From contig NZ_LMEZ01000004.1 of assembly GCF_001426545.1 (NCBI RefSeq), positions 124,001 to 188,000 of the forward strand: a stretch of DNA of 64,000 bases. Direction: 5' to 3'. Source of the stretch: Mycobacterium sp. Root135. Its GTDB lineage: Bacteria; Actinomycetota; Actinomycetes; Mycobacteriales; Mycobacteriaceae. Both the position numbers and the translations under genes were made by a program. Shown piece by piece: positions 35,232 to 43,851 of this stretch; positions within the stretch are counted from its first letter, which is position 1; each line of letters starts with the position of its first letter. The notes beneath the pieces are model-generated. The model was given only the letters and a program-made list of their open reading frames with translations. It ran no database searches and had not been told where the DNA came from.

Positions 35232-35615
35232 TTAGTTCGGGACTACGACGACAGCACACCGAGGTCCACGAGCAGCGGCCAAGCGGGCGTCCGCCGTCAC
35301 CAATGCGCACCCAAGGTTCTCGGCGAGCGCAACGTAGACCGCGTCGTACGCGGTCACCGAGTCGCGGAGCTCCCACATGCGTTCCATAAGCGGTGTGGTT
35401 GCGTACCGGATGAGGCCGACGCGCTTCCACGCGGAGAGCGCTTGGCGCGCAGGCCGTTCCGCGAGCTGCCCCGCACCCGCCTGTCGACGGAAGGCGCTGA
35501 CCACCTCGACGTCCACCAGGTGCGGGGCGTGGATCGGCTCGTCGGCGAGGTATCGGCGCGCCTGACCGTCGTTGAGGAGTGCCGCAACCGCGGCAGACGC
35601 ATCGAGAACGATCAT
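35232..35615 (-). CDS. VapC-type PIN-domain toxin
   Basis: This 127-residue PIN-domain ribonuclease toxin has the acidic metal ligands expected: Asp5 in MIVLDAS, Glu in VDVEVVSA, Asp in TAYDAVYVALAE and Asp in LVTADARL. It would cleave RNA when freed from its antitoxin. Its ATG overlaps the VapB stop by ATGA, the usual coupled toxin-antitoxin layout. The active site looks complete. Confidence 0.9.
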   Translation of the reverse strand: MIVLDASAAVAALLNDGQARRYLADEPIHAPHLVDVEVVSAFRRQAGAGQLAERPARQALSAWKRVGLIRYATTPLMERMWELRDSVTAYDAVYVALAENLGCALVTADARLAAARGPRCAVVVVPN

Positions 35616-35827
35616 CTGCGATCAGAGTCAACGGCCCACACGATGTCCTCCGTAGACAGGTTGAGGTCAGGGAGCGTCGCTACCAAGGACGCATTGTCCA
35701 CTCGACGCGTCGCCGCATCCAGCTCGCGAATGGCCACCGCGGTGACTGAGGTACTCGCAGCGCGGGCCAGTCGTTCAAGACGGTCCATCACGTCATCCGG
35801 GACGTTTCGCAAGTGCAGTGTTCGCAT
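35612..35827 (-). CDS. VapB-type antitoxin (FitA/RHH-like)
   Basis: This 71-residue antitoxin starts MRTLHLRNVPDDVMDRLERL, the ribbon-helix-helix DNA-binding form of FitA-like VapB proteins. An acidic tail that would bind the toxin follows. ATG 35827 is favoured over longer starts because TACAAT lies exactly 6 nt before it with no Shine-Dalgarno sequence, consistent with a leaderless mRNA. Confidence 0.88.
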   Translation of the reverse strand: MRTLHLRNVPDDVMDRLERLARAASTSVTAVAIRELDAATRRVDNASLVATLPDLNLSTEDIVWAVDSDRR

Positions 35828-35847
35828 GAGCCAATTGTATGCGCGGA

Positions 35848-35874
35848 GCAATCGTATTGCTAGCAAGTAGCAAG
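35848..35874. promoter_or_regulatory. Candidate VapB operator and short direct repeats
   Basis: GCAATCGTATTGC (35848-35860) is a perfect palindrome upstream of the antitoxin promoter. It is followed by two copies of TAGCAAG (35861-35867 and 35868-35874). This suits autoregulation by a ribbon-helix-helix antitoxin. Confidence 0.5.
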
Positions 35875-35905
35875 TAGCTAGCAGCAGCCAACGCCCCAGC
35901 AGTAA

Positions 35906-37051
35906 TCACGACGCCCGGTCGAGGTAACTGAGCCACGCATCGTCGTCGTCGTGTTCGATGGCGTTGGCCAGAAGCTGTCGCCGATACCCAAGGCCCAACC
36001 TGTCGATCGTCGCGACGGCTTCGTCAGTCAGATGTTGCGCAATTCCGCTCTGCTCGTGGGCAAATGGAACGAAGGCGCGCAGGAAGGCTGGGGCGTCCAG
36101 GACGATCTCCAGTGGGAGGTCGTAGTCGTTGAACCGGGATCGGAGGATGTCCGATATCCGAGACGAACTCCACCTCAGGGGATCACCACAGCCGGTATCC
36201 CACAGCTCACGCAGCAAGACTCGATAGTCGACGTCGGCGAACGGCGCACCCGACGGCGACGACAGGAACCCGTCGAGCAAGTCGGCGGCGTCGTCCTCCT
36301 CCCACTCGGGCCGCTGGTACCCGCACCCACCGCCCGGGAGCTGAGCGAGCACCCACTTCGCAATCAGCAGGGCTTCGCGCCCCTCGGCCGACCCAGACAT
36401 CTGCAGAAGAGCACTCCATCTCAGACCGTCGTCGATCCACGTTCGTGCGTCCGCAAGGTCCATTGGTTCGAAAGAGGCTGTTGAATCCAATGTTTCGAGC
36501 TGACGTGCGACTACCTCTTCGAGCGGTTCGGCAAGAATTACGAAATCCGTGACCGACGACAGGACGTTGTGGTCGAGAATGACTCCAAGCGTCAGCTCCG
36601 TCGCATCAGCCATCATCAGCCCAACGAACAGCTCGTCACCATCACCGAGTACATCTGTTCGACGCGCCGCCCGATTCACCTGAACCTGCCGAAGCCCGAC
36701 GATCCACTTCGGAAGATGGTCACCTCGCTTGACGACCTCCTGGCGGCACCGCTCACGAAGCGCATCGTCGTCGACGAGCAGTTCACCGACGACGGCGAGC
36801 AGTGCGGTCGTCTCGCGACACTGCCATGCGGCGAGACCATTGACGGCATCCGCCAAGGAACGTTCTTCCCCCGGGAACAGGCTTATGACGTAGCTGGCCA
36901 ACTGGAGGAGGTCCAGCGGATGACCCGCTAAAACGGTGCGGATCGTCGTGATCAAGACGTTGTCGTCGACGGTGACTCGCCGGCGTTTGAGCGCACGGCG
37001 GGCGTCCCGCCGGTCTTGCTTGGCGGCCCGCCGCCTACGTGCTTCGTTCAT
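35906..37051 (-). CDS. Hypothetical protein between two VapBC pairs
   Basis: This 381-residue soluble protein belongs to no family I recognise. It has a strongly basic N-terminus (MNEARRRRAAKQDRRDARRA) and then a helical, acidic body with WEEDDAADLLDGFL and FVPFAHEQSG. No catalytic motif, signal peptide or membrane segment is seen. ATG 37051 is used instead of the longer start at 37081. The frame has fewer G/C-rich third positions on the plus strand shadow, and the minus frame is clearly the coding one. Its place between two toxin-antitoxin modules suggests an accessory region. Confidence 0.7.
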   Translation of the reverse strand: MNEARRRRAAKQDRRDARRALKRRRVTVDDNVLITTIRTVLAGHPLDLLQLASYVISLFPGEERSLADAVNGLAAWQCRETTALLAVVGELLVDDDALRERCRQEVVKRGDHLPKWIVGLRQVQVNRAARRTDVLGDGDELFVGLMMADATELTLGVILDHNVLSSVTDFVILAEPLEEVVARQLETLDSTASFEPMDLADARTWIDDGLRWSALLQMSGSAEGREALLIAKWVLAQLPGGGCGYQRPEWEEDDAADLLDGFLSSPSGAPFADVDYRVLLRELWDTGCGDPLRWSSSRISDILRSRFNDYDLPLEIVLDAPAFLRAFVPFAHEQSGIAQHLTDEAVATIDRLGLGYRRQLLANAIEHDDDDAWLSYLDRAS

Positions 37052-37136
37052 GGCGCGGACGCTACGACGGGCGTATGACACGTTGGCAGCGCGGATGGAC
37101 TACGTCCTCGCCACTCTGTGTTCCGCAAACCCGTTG

Positions 37137-37538
37137 TCATCGCCCTTCGAGTGCCGACCGAACCCCCGTATGCCCGAAGTCATCGCCCTTCCACAGGAGC
37201 GGTTCGCGAAGATCCTGCGCCAACGCGTAGGACAAACAGTCGCCGAAGTTCAAACCGGCGGGGTGACCGCTTCCCTTGCCGAAGTCGGCGTAGGCCACCC
37301 GGGCCAGGCGGGCCTGGCGCTCGGTGACCGGTTCGATGACGAACTCTGCCTCTTCAAGCAGATTGTCCAGGCCCCGGCTGACGATCGGATCCCGTTGCCT
37401 GTCAAGGACTATCCCGCACTCGAGGTAGCTCGCGGCGGACAGTCGTCGCACGTCGCCGGCCGCAAGGGCGCGTGCGTAGACCTCGGCGTCGTCCTCGTCC
37501 CTGAGGATCGCGATGATGGCCGACGTGTCGACGATCAT
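37137..37538 (-). CDS. VapC-type PIN-domain toxin
   Basis: This 133-residue PIN toxin starts [12 protein letters not shown], with Asp4 as the first metal ligand. [12 protein letters not shown] supplies the Glu, and [11 protein letters not shown] and [11 protein letters not shown] supply the later acids. It resembles the VapC28/30 group, where GDCLSYALA is typical. The start overlaps the antitoxin stop by ATGA. All acidic ligands appear intact. Confidence 0.9.
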   Translation of the reverse strand: MIVDTSAIIAILRDEDDAEVYARALAAGDVRRLSAASYLECGIVLDRQRDPIVSRGLDNLLEEAEFVIEPVTERQARLARVAYADFGKGSGHPAGLNFGDCLSYALAQDLREPLLWKGDDFGHTGVRSALEGR

Positions 37539-37780
37539 GACGGAAGGCCCTGCTCGTCGTACAACATCGTGCCGTGGTCCAACTGCCTGGCTTCCGGGGT
37601 CATTCGAGTCGCGGTTTCATGGCCGATGGCCAGCAACCGGGCCGCCAGATCGTCCCGTTGCAGCCTGGCCAAGCGTTCGTCTACCGCCTTCGCGACGACC
37701 TCGGCTTGGGATTCACCGGTGATCCCGGCAATGCGCTTGACCGTCTCGTGAACCGAAGCATCCTTGATGTTGATAGCCAT
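37535..37780 (-). CDS. VapB-type antitoxin (VapB30/Rv0623-like)
   Basis: This 81-residue antitoxin has the N-terminal ribbon-helix-helix region [18 protein letters not shown], a [16 protein letters not shown] helix and a C-terminal toxin-binding tail. Unlike the other VapB genes here it has a normal ribosome site, AAAGG 7 nt before ATG 37780. A large perfect inverted repeat just upstream is its probable operator. Confidence 0.9.
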   Translation of the reverse strand: MAINIKDASVHETVKRIAGITGESQAEVVAKAVDERLARLQRDDLAARLLAIGHETATRMTPEARQLDHGTMLYDEQGLPS

Positions 37781-37814
37781 GTTGGTACCTTTCTACCCCC
37801 GCCATGGTACCAAC
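37781..37814. promoter_or_regulatory. Antitoxin operator: 9-bp inverted repeat
   Basis: GTTGGTACC (37781-37789) and GGTACCAAC (37806-37814) are perfect inverted arms with a 16-nt spacer, directly upstream of the VapB30-like start. It is a strong candidate autoregulatory site. Its right arm includes the ATG at 37804 proposed for the divergent HAD gene. Confidence 0.65.
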
Positions 37815-38574
37815 GATCGACGGTGCGCGGCCCAGACGAGTGACCGTCGGTCGGCAACCGACGGACGAGTCTGCTTCAGTGGAAGTCGTGGACGCCGACC
37901 AAGTGAACGCCATCGTCTTCGACGTCATCGGGACCCTCGTCGACGAGGACGGGACATGGGCGACGGTCGCCAGGCGCCTCGCCACCGAAGCTGGGGTGGA
38001 CGATGGTGACGCTCTCTACACGGCGTGGGCGGAGATCCTCGAACGGCACATGAACGCCGTCGTCGACGGCACCACGTCCTGGCGGCCGCATCGACAGTTG
38101 GTCACCGACTCCGCGCGAGAGGCCATCACACAGGCTGGCGGAAACCCCTCGCCTGCCGCCTTGGCCCTGGTGCAGAACCTGGACTCTGAATACCCGGCGT
38201 GGCCGGACGTGGCCCCCGCGACGGCGGCGCTCCGCAAGGACTTTCTCGTCGCCGGGGTCAGCAACGGCGATCTGGATTCGCTTGCGCGACTGACGAACAC
38301 CAACGCGATCAGCTGGGACGCTGCACTGTCCACCGGGTCGGTGCGCACCTTCAAACCCGCCCCTGCCGCGTACCAGTATGCGATCGAAGCACTCCGCCTC
38401 GATCCGGCACGGACGCTCTTCGTGGCAGCGCATCCTTGGGACCTTCGCGCCGCGGCCGAGCACGGGTTCCGTACCGCGTACGTTGCCCGGCCTGGCGCCC
38501 AACGCCCGTCGGCGGACGATCGGTTCGACCTCCACACCGACGACCTTGCCGCCTTGGTCGAGTCACTCTCGTAG
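37804..38574 (+). CDS. HAD superfamily hydrolase (haloacid dehalogenase-like)
   Basis: This HAD-fold protein has the nucleophile Asp in IVFDVIGTLVDEDG, the Ser motif GVSNGD, the Lys in TFKPAPAAY and LFVAAHPWDLRAA, a pattern close to type II haloacid dehalogenases. The start is uncertain. ATG 37804 lies inside the VapB operator and gives a 256-residue protein with 40 residues before the motif. GTG 37879 would give 231 residues and a more usual amino end. Its 3' end overlaps the convergent DUF3159 gene by 12 bp. The substrate is unknown. Confidence 0.78.
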   Translation: MVPTIDGARPRRVTVGRQPTDESASVEVVDADQVNAIVFDVIGTLVDEDGTWATVARRLATEAGVDDGDALYTAWAEILERHMNAVVDGTTSWRPHRQLVTDSAREAITQAGGNPSPAALALVQNLDSEYPAWPDVAPATAALRKDFLVAGVSNGDLDSLARLTNTNAISWDAALSTGSVRTFKPAPAAYQYAIEALRLDPARTLFVAAHPWDLRAAAEHGFRTAYVARPGAQRPSADDRFDLHTDDLAALVESLS

Positions 38575-39213
38575 AACGTACGGACCGTCGTCGCTCACTC
38601 GCAACGCCATCCGCCGATCTGCCCGTCGGACCGCCCAGACCACGACCACCAGCGCCAAGCCGCTGAGCGGATACCCCATGGCGATCCGGGCGAACGCGAG
38701 CCACCCCGTCGCGTCGAGATCGTAGAGCCAGTTCTGCACCACGAACCGCGCCGCGAACGTCGCCACCAGGGCGAGCGTCGCGACGTCGTAGCCCATGCGT
38801 GCGGACCTGTCCGAGCGCCACGCCTGGCCGCCTCCGCTCATCGCACCCCAGATGACGCCGACCAGCGGCCAACGCACCAGAACCGAGGCGAAGAACACCA
38901 CGGCGAACGCCAGACTCCCCCAAATGCCCACCAGGAAATAATCTTTCGCCTCACCGCTCTGGTAGGCGATGAACGCCGATATCGCCACGCCCAGCAGACC
39001 GGACACGGCTGGCTGCAACGGCTCCTTCCGCAGCAGCCGCAGCATCGTGATACCCGCACCGGCGCCGACCGCCAGAGCCGTCGCGGCGTGCAGTCCGGTG
39101 ACGGCCTCGGCCACCACGAACACCACACTGGGCACGCTGGCGTAGATCAGCCCAGGCACGCCTCCCACCTGCTGCAGTACGCTGGGCTTCCGTTCTGCGA
39201 CAGCCTCTTTCAT
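38563..39213 (-). CDS. DUF3159 family membrane protein
   Basis: This 216-residue membrane protein has about six hydrophobic segments (VPGLIYASVPSVVFVVAEA, then LAFAVVFFASVLV and WLAFARIAMGYPLSG). It matches the actinobacterial DUF3159 pattern, including the early Gly/Pro-rich QQVGGVPGLIYA. The function is unknown. ATG 39213 overlaps the stop of the S9 peptidase gene by ATGA, so the two are likely translated together. The longer open frame upstream is not used. Confidence 0.82.
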   Translation of the reverse strand: MKEAVAERKPSVLQQVGGVPGLIYASVPSVVFVVAEAVTGLHAATALAVGAGAGITMLRLLRKEPLQPAVSGLLGVAISAFIAYQSGEAKDYFLVGIWGSLAFAVVFFASVLVRWPLVGVIWGAMSGGGQAWRSDRSARMGYDVATLALVATFAARFVVQNWLYDLDATGWLAFARIAMGYPLSGLALVVVVWAVRRADRRMALRVSDDGPYVLRE

Positions 39214-41090
39214 GCGCGCCCGCCAAGGTGTCGAGAGAGGAACCCCGAGATGGCGTGCCACATGCGGAACACGTTCTCCGAGTTCACTGCTCCGTGGCCC
39301 TCGTCGGCCTGGACGAGATAGTCGACCTCGACCCCGCGAGCACGCAGCGCGGTGACGAGGTTGTCGGACTCGGCCTGCACAACCCGCACGTCGTTGGCGC
39401 CCTGGATCACCAGCAGCGGGGTGCGGATCTGGTCCACCTTGGTGATCGGCGAGCGGGCCATCATGTCCGCCAACTGCTGCGGGTCCTCGGGATCCCCGAC
39501 GTACTTGTGCCAGTTGTTGGCCAGGTGCGGGCGCGCGATCGGCGGCAGCGTCCGCATGAAGTTGGCCAGATCGGAGATTCCGACGTAATCGATTGCGGCG
39601 GCGAAGGTGTCGGGCGTGAACGTCACACCGACCAGGGATGCATACCCGCCGTAGGAACCGCCGAAGATGGCCACGCGGTCGGGGTCGGCGTAGCCCTGTT
39701 CGACCGCCCAGTTCACCCCGTCGACGAGGTCGTCGTGCATTTTGCCGGCGAATTCACCGATCGCCGCCCGGAGGAAGGCCTTGCCGTATCCCAGGGACCC
39801 GCGAAAGTTGACCTGCAGCACCGCATATCCACGATTCGCGAGCAACTGCACGCCCGCGTCGAAACCCCAACTGTCGCGGTACCACGGTCCCCCGTGGACG
39901 ACGAGCACCAGCGGCAGCCCCTTCGGCTCCACCCCGATCGGCAGCGTCAGATACGAGTGCAACGGCAAGTCGTCGCGCGAGGTGATGGTGACCGGACGCA
40001 TGGGCGCCAACTGCTCGGGGTCGAGGTGCGGCAGCGGGCGGAACAACAGTCGGCTCTCCCCGGTGCCGTGGTCGTACAGGTAGGTGTTGCCGGGGTTGCG
40101 GTCGTGGTTGAACCCGACGACCCATCGCTGGCCGGACTCGTCGGACGAGAGACGACCGAGGTCTCCGTCGGACAGCTTCTCCAAGTTCGTCAGCACGTCG
40201 CCGAAGCGGGCGTCGACGGCCTGGATTACTTGGCGCTCACCGAAATAGCGCACGCCGAGCAACTCACCGGTGCGGCGGTCCTGGATGAGCGGGGCCGGGA
40301 TCGTGGGGCTGACGACCGCCCGCGGGTCGACGTCGAATTCCGGATGCTCGTCGACGACGGTCTCCTCGCCGGTGGTCAAGTCGACGCGCACCAGGCGGGT
40401 GCGGTCTGTGCCACGGTTGGACCCCATCCACACGCCGGTGCCGTCGGGGGTGACGACCAGCGGGTGAATGCCGACGGGGTAGTCGCCGCCGTCGAAGGTG
40501 ACGATGGGTCGCAGCGTCGCGGTGGCGTCGTCCCATGCGGACAGCTCCAGGTCGCCGCCGGGGGTCAGCGTGGTGGCGAACAGGTCGCCGCCGTCGCTGC
40601 ACAGCCAGCCGTTGACGTGTCCCGGGTTGGTGGCCCGCAGGGTGAGATCACCTGTGGCGACGTCGAGTTGGTGAACGTCGAGCAGGGTGGCCTCCCGGTT
40701 ATTGGTCATGACGGTCGTCCTACCGTTCTTGACCTCCCGCAGAGGTAAGCCCATCGCGCCCGGGAACGGCGTCAGGTCGACGGCGGCGGCATCGGGGTCG
40801 TCGAGGTCCACTCGGTGGACGTGCCAGTTCTCGTCGCCGTTGGTGTCCTGGAGGTAGATCAGCCATCGGGGGTCGTCGGTCCACTCGAAGTGCATGACAC
40901 TGCGATTGGCGTCGGCAGTCACGCATCGGGCCTCGTCAGCCTCGGGGTCGAGGCTCTGGACCCAGACGTTGAGGCGTTCCTTCCACGGTGCGAGGAAGGC
41001 GATCTTGGTGCCGTCCGGAGAGATCGTGGCGGCCGCGCGGGTCGGCGGGCGGAAGAAGTCCTCTACGGAAATGGGTTCGGGCAGTGCCAT
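39210..41090 (-). CDS. Prolyl oligopeptidase family (S9) serine peptidase
   Basis: This 626-residue enzyme has an N-terminal beta-propeller (TISPDGTKIAFLAP and GVWMGSNRGTDRTRL are blade-like) and a C-terminal alpha/beta-hydrolase domain. The nucleophile is Ser479 in FGGSYGGY. VVHGGPWYRD forms the oxyanion region, IQGANDVRVV supplies the Asp and DEGHG the His. It should cleave short peptides or acyl-peptides in the cytoplasm, since no signal peptide is present. ATG 41090 has AAAGGA 6 nt upstream. The TetR gene ends 108 bp upstream and may control it. Confidence 0.9.
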   Translation of the reverse strand: MALPEPISVEDFFRPPTRAAATISPDGTKIAFLAPWKERLNVWVQSLDPEADEARCVTADANRSVMHFEWTDDPRWLIYLQDTNGDENWHVHRVDLDDPDAAAVDLTPFPGAMGLPLREVKNGRTTVMTNNREATLLDVHQLDVATGDLTLRATNPGHVNGWLCSDGGDLFATTLTPGGDLELSAWDDATATLRPIVTFDGGDYPVGIHPLVVTPDGTGVWMGSNRGTDRTRLVRVDLTTGEETVVDEHPEFDVDPRAVVSPTIPAPLIQDRRTGELLGVRYFGERQVIQAVDARFGDVLTNLEKLSDGDLGRLSSDESGQRWVVGFNHDRNPGNTYLYDHGTGESRLLFRPLPHLDPEQLAPMRPVTITSRDDLPLHSYLTLPIGVEPKGLPLVLVVHGGPWYRDSWGFDAGVQLLANRGYAVLQVNFRGSLGYGKAFLRAAIGEFAGKMHDDLVDGVNWAVEQGYADPDRVAIFGGSYGGYASLVGVTFTPDTFAAAIDYVGISDLANFMRTLPPIARPHLANNWHKYVGDPEDPQQLADMMARSPITKVDQIRTPLLVIQGANDVRVVQAESDNLVTALRARGVEVDYLVQADEGHGAVNSENVFRMWHAISGFLSRHLGGRA

Positions 41091-41133
41091 GACGGTCCTT
41101 TCACGGGCGATTGTGGGCATGGTTGAACGAGCC

Positions 41134-41154
41134 GCCAGGCGATGACCTCCTGGC
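41134..41154. terminator. Short inverted repeat between TetR and S9 peptidase genes
   Basis: GCCAGG (41134-41139) and CCTGGC (41149-41154) form a perfect 6-bp stem with a 9-nt loop in the 108-bp gap. It may be a weak terminator or an operator for the peptidase gene. Confidence 0.3.
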
Positions 41155-41198
41155 GATGACGATGGTGGTCTATGTGGTTGTGGCCATTGCGATTTGAT

Positions 41199-41864
41199 CT
41201 AGGTCAGAGGCTCCACGGGCCCGCCGAGACGGCCGTTGGTGGCATCCCTGATGGCCCGGTCGATCAACGCCAGAGCCTCTTGCTGACTGACCTTTTCCTT
41301 CTCGACGATGGCGCGGCGGCCGACGTCCTCGTCGACGACGCGGAACGCCGCGGTGACCGCCGCAGCGCACAAGCGCGCCGTGAGGTCGTCCTCGGGAAGT
41401 CGCAACCGCCTGGCGACGACGGGGACGAAACCACGTTCCATCTCGTCGTGCACCATGAGGTACGCGGTGCGCAGGGCCGGCTCCGTCGCCGACATGGTGG
41501 CGATCCGCAGCGAGGCGATCTCGTCGGCGAGTTCCCTTTCGGTGAGGGGGTTTTCGATCATGTCGGCCGCCATGTGGTCGGCCAGGGACAGCTCGTCGGG
41601 CCAGCGACCGGCCAACGCGATGAAGCGATTCGCCGACTGCGCCAGCACCGGCTCCACACAGCTTTCCTTGGAGCGGAAGTAGCGCCAAATCGTTCTGGTG
41701 GAAAGCCCTGCGGCAGCGGCGATGTCGTCACCGGTGGTCGCGGGGACGCCTCGCTCCCAGAACAGTTCGCAGGCATGACGAGACACCCGAAGACGCGCTT
41801 GCGACTGCTTGTCGTCGGCGGTGCTCGATGTCTCGGCGGTGTCGATGTGGGGACCTCCTGTCAC
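41199..41864 (-). CDS. TetR-family transcriptional regulator
   Basis: This 221-residue regulator has the N-terminal helix-turn-helix VPATTGDDIAAAAGLSTRTI, then WRYFRSKE, and a helical ligand domain with an unknown inducer. GTG 41864 is the only in-frame start, because TAA directly precedes it. It lies within one of two related palindromes, so transcription probably starts very close to the codon. The downstream S9 peptidase/DUF3159 genes on the same strand are likely targets. Confidence 0.88.
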   Translation of the reverse strand: MTGGPHIDTAETSSTADDKQSQARLRVSRHACELFWERGVPATTGDDIAAAAGLSTRTIWRYFRSKESCVEPVLAQSANRFIALAGRWPDELSLADHMAADMIENPLTERELADEIASLRIATMSATEPALRTAYLMVHDEMERGFVPVVARRLRLPEDDLTARLCAAAVTAAFRVVDEDVGRRAIVEKEKVSQQEALALIDRAIRDATNGRLGGPVEPLT

Positions 41865-41907
41865 TTAGCGACAGGACCACTGTGTCACTAAGTGACATTT
41901 TGGTCAA
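41859..41907 (-). promoter_or_regulatory. TetR promoter with paired operators
   Basis: TGTCACTAAGTGACA (41883-41897) is a perfect 15-bp palindrome. TGTCACTTAGCGACA (41859-41873) is a close second copy, centred 24 bp away and covering the start codon. On the minus strand, TTGACC (41907-41902) and CACAGT (41884-41879) with 17-nt spacing form a promoter, and the perfect site lies mostly in its spacer. This is strong evidence for autorepression. Confidence 0.75.
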
Positions 41908-41909
41908 AC

Positions 41910-41937
41910 GCACGACGCCCATCGGGTCGACGATCAT
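41910..41937. repeat. 28-bp perfect direct repeat, left copy
   Basis: These 28 nt are identical to 44176-44203, in the same orientation, 2.27 kb apart. The right copy encodes residues of the nitrilase around MIVDPMGVV; this left copy is outside any gene. The barnase/barstar cassette lies between them. Similarity stops abruptly at both ends. Confidence 0.85.
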
Positions 41938-42064
41938 CACAGCGCGCTTAGACAGTCCTCGAGCGATTCCCGGGCCAGGCGATCGAGGGCCAGATTGGTG
42001 CGCCAGACGCTCGGGGGGAGCGTAGATCCTTAATGCAACATCACCGTCACGCGAACCCGGTGCC

Positions 42065-43339
42065 ATGACGGGACCGGTGCTTGAGGTTGACGTCGATGCA
42101 CTGAACGCCGATGGCCGGCGACTCGAGTCCATCGGAGATCCGTTTAGGGAATCGAACGCTGCGGCGCCTGGCTCCGACCCGGTTTCTCTCGGAGCCGCAA
42201 GAGTGCTCAACGTCCACGAGATGGCCCTCATCGACATGATGCGCTACGCGAAGCAGGTCCGCGAGTACGGCGGGGCCGTTCTCAGGTCGGCTGCAGTGAC
42301 GTATGAACTCGCGGATCGAGCCGGTGCTGACTCGATCCGCCGCATCGACGACACTGGTGCGCCACCCATCGCATCGCCCGGGATTCTGCTGCAAATGCCA
42401 ACTCTGCCGCCGGCAACTCACCAGCCACCGATCCCGAGCGTTCCCGAGCTGCCGCCCCTGCCGTCGATAGGCGCAGATCAGTTTGCCGCCGACCTACACT
42501 CAGGCCCGGGACCCAGCGACATGAGGGACTTTTCGCGAACGTGGCACGACCACGGCCAGGACATCACTCGATGCGCCGACGAGACGCGGGCAGTAGGTGT
42601 CCAGGTCAACGAACACTGGTCCACTGGTTAAACGGCTGCCCAGAACATATTCGGCCATGCAAAGTGGTTGGACGCCGCGGCGAAGTGGGCCGAGCGGCTG
42701 TCGGTAGCTGCCGAAGCGGTCGCTCACGCCTTCGAAGTTGCGAAAGAAGACACGCCAACTCCCGACGAATTCACCGATGCTGAATCCGACGTCGTCGCCG
42801 CGGGTGCGCTCATGGCCATTTCACCCGTGATCGGCATGATTCAGTACGAGCGAGCCACTGAGCGGTACGCCGAGCTATACAAGAAGGCGGAAACGGCTGC
42901 GGCCCAATACCATTCTTCTGTCAGTGCGGCGCTGACAGACGTCGGCGACCCAATGGTCCCGTGTCCGGCGATCGCCAGCGAGGCCGACATTCCGAAGATT
43001 CCGGTCGGGCCGGTGCGCAGTGGGGAAGTACCGCCAGACGTGCAGTATCTGGCTGGTCAAATCCCTGAGGCGCCGGCGGGGCCACCGGTAACAATCGGCA
43101 AAACCACGAAGCAAACCTTCTTCATAAACGACAGGCAGTACATCGGCGGCGACCCATTCGAGAACAACTTCAACAACCTGCCGCAAGTTGATTCGTCCGG
43201 TTCGCCGATCGCCTACCGCGAGTACGACCGAGCTCCGTACACGCCCGGCGTTCCTCGAAACTCCGATCGGATAGTCATGGGCACAGACGGCAGCAGATAC
43301 TTCACCAGCGACCACTACAAGACCTTCACCAAGTTCTGA
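42065..43339 (+). pseudogene. Barnase-type secreted toxin gene interrupted by an in-frame stop
   Basis: Two stretches in one frame, 42065-42631 (188 codons) and 42632-43339, are split by TAA at 42629-42631. The first part is a helical leader domain resembling mycobacterial type VII-secreted toxins (LEVDVDALNADGRRLESIG), with a Pro-rich middle and NEHWSTG just before the stop. After it the frame reads on naturally (TAAQNIFGHAKWLDAAAKWAERL region). The C-terminus is a near-complete barnase-like RNase: IGGDPFENN, YREYD with catalytic Glu, RNSDRI with both Arg, and DHYKTFTKF with catalytic His. A short product could restart at TTG 42668, otherwise the gene is broken. Barstar follows. Confidence 0.8.
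42668..43339 (+). CDS. Barnase-domain part of the split toxin, possible separate product
   Basis: If translation restarts at TTG 42668, a 223-residue protein results: a helical region (AERLSVAAEAVAHAFEVAKE), a linker, and the barnase-like RNase domain over the last 75 or so residues with all catalytic residues kept. It would lack the leader domain needed for export. No Shine-Dalgarno sequence stands before this TTG. Retention of a perfect nuclease signature suggests the stop codon is recent, or that the product is still made, for example by readthrough. Confidence 0.45.
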   Translation: MDAAAKWAERLSVAAEAVAHAFEVAKEDTPTPDEFTDAESDVVAAGALMAISPVIGMIQYERATERYAELYKKAETAAAQYHSSVSAALTDVGDPMVPCPAIASEADIPKIPVGPVRSGEVPPDVQYLAGQIPEAPAGPPVTIGKTTKQTFFINDRQYIGGDPFENNFNNLPQVDSSGSPIAYREYDRAPYTPGVPRNSDRIVMGTDGSRYFTSDHYKTFTKF

Positions 43340-43350
43340 GGATCACCACC

Positions 43351-43851
43351 ATGAGCGACCAACTCTTCAATCCCGACGGGCCGGCGGTCTCCGTCTTGGC
43401 AGAAACCCCATTCGAGGTGGCGACACGCCTTATGAACTGGACGCCGGTGCATGCCGAGTGGGATGTCCTTCGTGTCCGCGGGCACAAGTCGATAGACGAG
43501 GCTCACTTCTTCGACGAGATCGCCGCGGCCTTGCAATTTCCGTACTACTTCGGCGAAAACTGGAGCGCTGTGTGGGACTGCGTCACAGACCTCAACTGGC
43601 TTAGGGGATCGAGCTTTCTTATTGTGTTCGACTCATCCGAGTACCTCCTGTCGCAATCTGATCGCGGGTTCCAGCTGCTGCTCGAGGTGCTCGTAAAGGC
43701 ACATGACCGCTGGTATCAGGAGACGGCAGACTTTGGCGCGCATGGGCGCCAACCGATTTCCTTTCAATCCGTCTTCGCTTGTGCCCCAGATGCGGTTGAC
43801 GCTTTCGCGACGAGGATCAACAACACCGGCACGAGTTGGGTGCTGCTCTGA
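43351..43851 (+). CDS. Barstar-family RNase inhibitor (immunity protein)
   Basis: This 166-residue protein carries the barstar core: FPYYFGENWSAVWDCVTDLNW matches the barstar helix and loop that plug the barnase active site, and FDEIAAALQ matches the preceding helix. It is longer than Bacillus barstar (90 residues) at both ends. ATG 43351 lies 11 bp after the toxin stop with GAGG about 8 nt upstream, so the two were evidently expressed together. It should protect the cell against the cognate RNase. It looks fully intact. Confidence 0.9.
   Translation: MSDQLFNPDGPAVSVLAETPFEVATRLMNWTPVHAEWDVLRVRGHKSIDEAHFFDEIAAALQFPYYFGENWSAVWDCVTDLNWLRGSSFLIVFDSSEYLLSQSDRGFQLLLEVLVKAHDRWYQETADFGAHGRQPISFQSVFACAPDAVDAFATRINNTGTSWVLL

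Noticed and set aside
35861..35874. Short TAGCAAG tandem copies as a CRISPR or satellite
   Set aside because: Only two 7-bp copies are present, too few and too short. They are treated as part of the antitoxin control region.
36936..37751. 271-codon plus-strand frame across the VapC/VapB region
   Set aside because: It overlaps a standard VapBC pair with overlapping starts, and its translation shows no domain.
41938..42064. Possible gene remnant beside the left 28-bp repeat
   Set aside because: The minus-strand translation looks partly coding-like, but no start, domain or homologous continuation to the nitrilase can be supported.
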